NCBI GenBank assembly: GCA_045590155.1
Contig: JAZNQL010000037.1
Location: 1-22,255, forward strand
DNA: 22,255 nt
Direction: 5' to 3'
Source: JAZNQL01 sp045590155
Lineage (GTDB): Bacteria; Bacillota; Clostridia; UMGS1883; UMGS1540
This document shows, piece after piece, positions 21,932 to 22,255 of the stretch; the first letter of the stretch is position 1; every line of letters starts with the position of its first letter. The position numbers and the translations under genes were made by a program. The notes below the pieces were generated by a model. It was given only the letters and a program-made list of their open reading frames with translations. It was not told where the DNA came from and did no database searches.

Positions 21932-22255
21932 GATTTCAATTTAAACAAAATAACACCGCCGACCATTAAGGCAATACCTAAAAGCTTTGTAAAGTCAAAA
22001 CTTACTTTTTCAGCACCTAAAATGCCGAAGGCGTCAATCAGTGCAGCCGTTAAAAGCTGTGATATCAGTATGATTGAAATGGCAACTGTGGGGGATAAAT
22101 TTGATATGCCTAGCATAACAGTAATGGTAATTATAATTCCCAAAACCCCGCCTAAAAGATATATTTTGTTTACGGTTACAAGCCTTCCGAAATCGCCTTT
22201 GCCTAAAAGCAAGGTAACAATTAAAGACAAAATAAAAGCAGTGCCCTGAACAAAG
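21928..22255 (-). CDS. DMT-type transporter of the DUF606/YdcZ family (cut at the window edge)
   Basis: The C-terminal ~108 residues of an integral membrane protein with about four helices. The pattern LLGGVLGIIITITVMLGISNLSPTVAISIILISQLLTAALIDAFGILG and the ending GIALMVGGVILFKLKS fit the C-terminal half of DUF606/YdcZ proteins, small drug/metabolite-type transporters of unknown substrate. The frame stays open to the right edge, so the real start is outside the window; an in-frame TTG at 22230 is not a credible start. It is convergent with gpsA, and the two stop codons overlap (21928-21931). I see no hairpin terminator between them. Confidence 0.75.
   Translation of the reverse strand, partial: FVQGTAFILSLIVTLLLGKGDFGRLVTVNKIYLLGGVLGIIITITVMLGISNLSPTVAISIILISQLLTAALIDAFGILGAEKVSFDFTKLLGIALMVGGVILFKLKS

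Overview
The window is A+T-rich DNA from a low-GC Gram-positive bacterium, most likely an uncultured gut-type member of the Clostridia. The basis is the reading style (AGGAGG-type ribosome sites, TTGACA/TATAAT promoters, GC hairpin plus T-run terminators) and the Firmicutes gene pairs murT-gatD, secG-rnr-smpB and DUF512-der-plsY-gpsA. I cannot name a species.

Layout. (1) 1-1376: the 3' part of a large surface-type protein gene, open only from about base 18, followed by a 49-residue peptide gene with a very strong ribosome site. (2) 1580-3544: a three-gene run: membrane-anchored XRE regulator, DUF5662 protein, YjdF/DUF2238-like membrane protein. (3) 3562-5240: a compact phage-type regulatory islet. 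A self-cleaving (S24) repressor diverges from a three-gene operon (two Cys-rich proteins and a DUF1492 sigma-like protein). Two near-perfect back-to-back promoters and repeated ATTTGC-N5-GCAAAT operators lie between them, and look-alike hairpin terminators close both ends. No integrase or structural phage genes are present. (4) 5291-10014, all on the minus strand: an LppM-like lipoprotein, a P1-family (DmpA-like) peptidase next to an ECF transporter S component, and the gatD-murT pair that amidates lipid II. (5) 10209-15043, plus strand: lower glycolysis, namely a fused phosphoglycerate kinase-triosephosphate isomerase, cofactor-independent phosphoglycerate mutase and enolase. (6) 15132-21931: secG, rnr, smpB, a DUF512 radical-SAM protein, der, plsY and gpsA, tightly packed and partly overlapping (protein export, RNA quality control/trans-translation, ribosome assembly, phospholipid synthesis). 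(7) 21928 to the right edge: a DUF606/YdcZ-type transporter, cut by the window end.

The main points of interest are: the pgk-tpi fusion, whose junction is a run of ten A residues at which a slip in either direction would give free PGK; the lambda-like miniature repressor/sigma module; and the rnr gene, whose strongly basic C-terminal tail is read out of frame through the first 131 bases of smpB. No stretch above 300 bases lacks a gene. The longest non-coding gaps (1377-1579, 4228-4395, 10015-10208) hold terminators, promoters and operators as listed. I saw no tRNA, rRNA, CRISPR array or insertion sequence.
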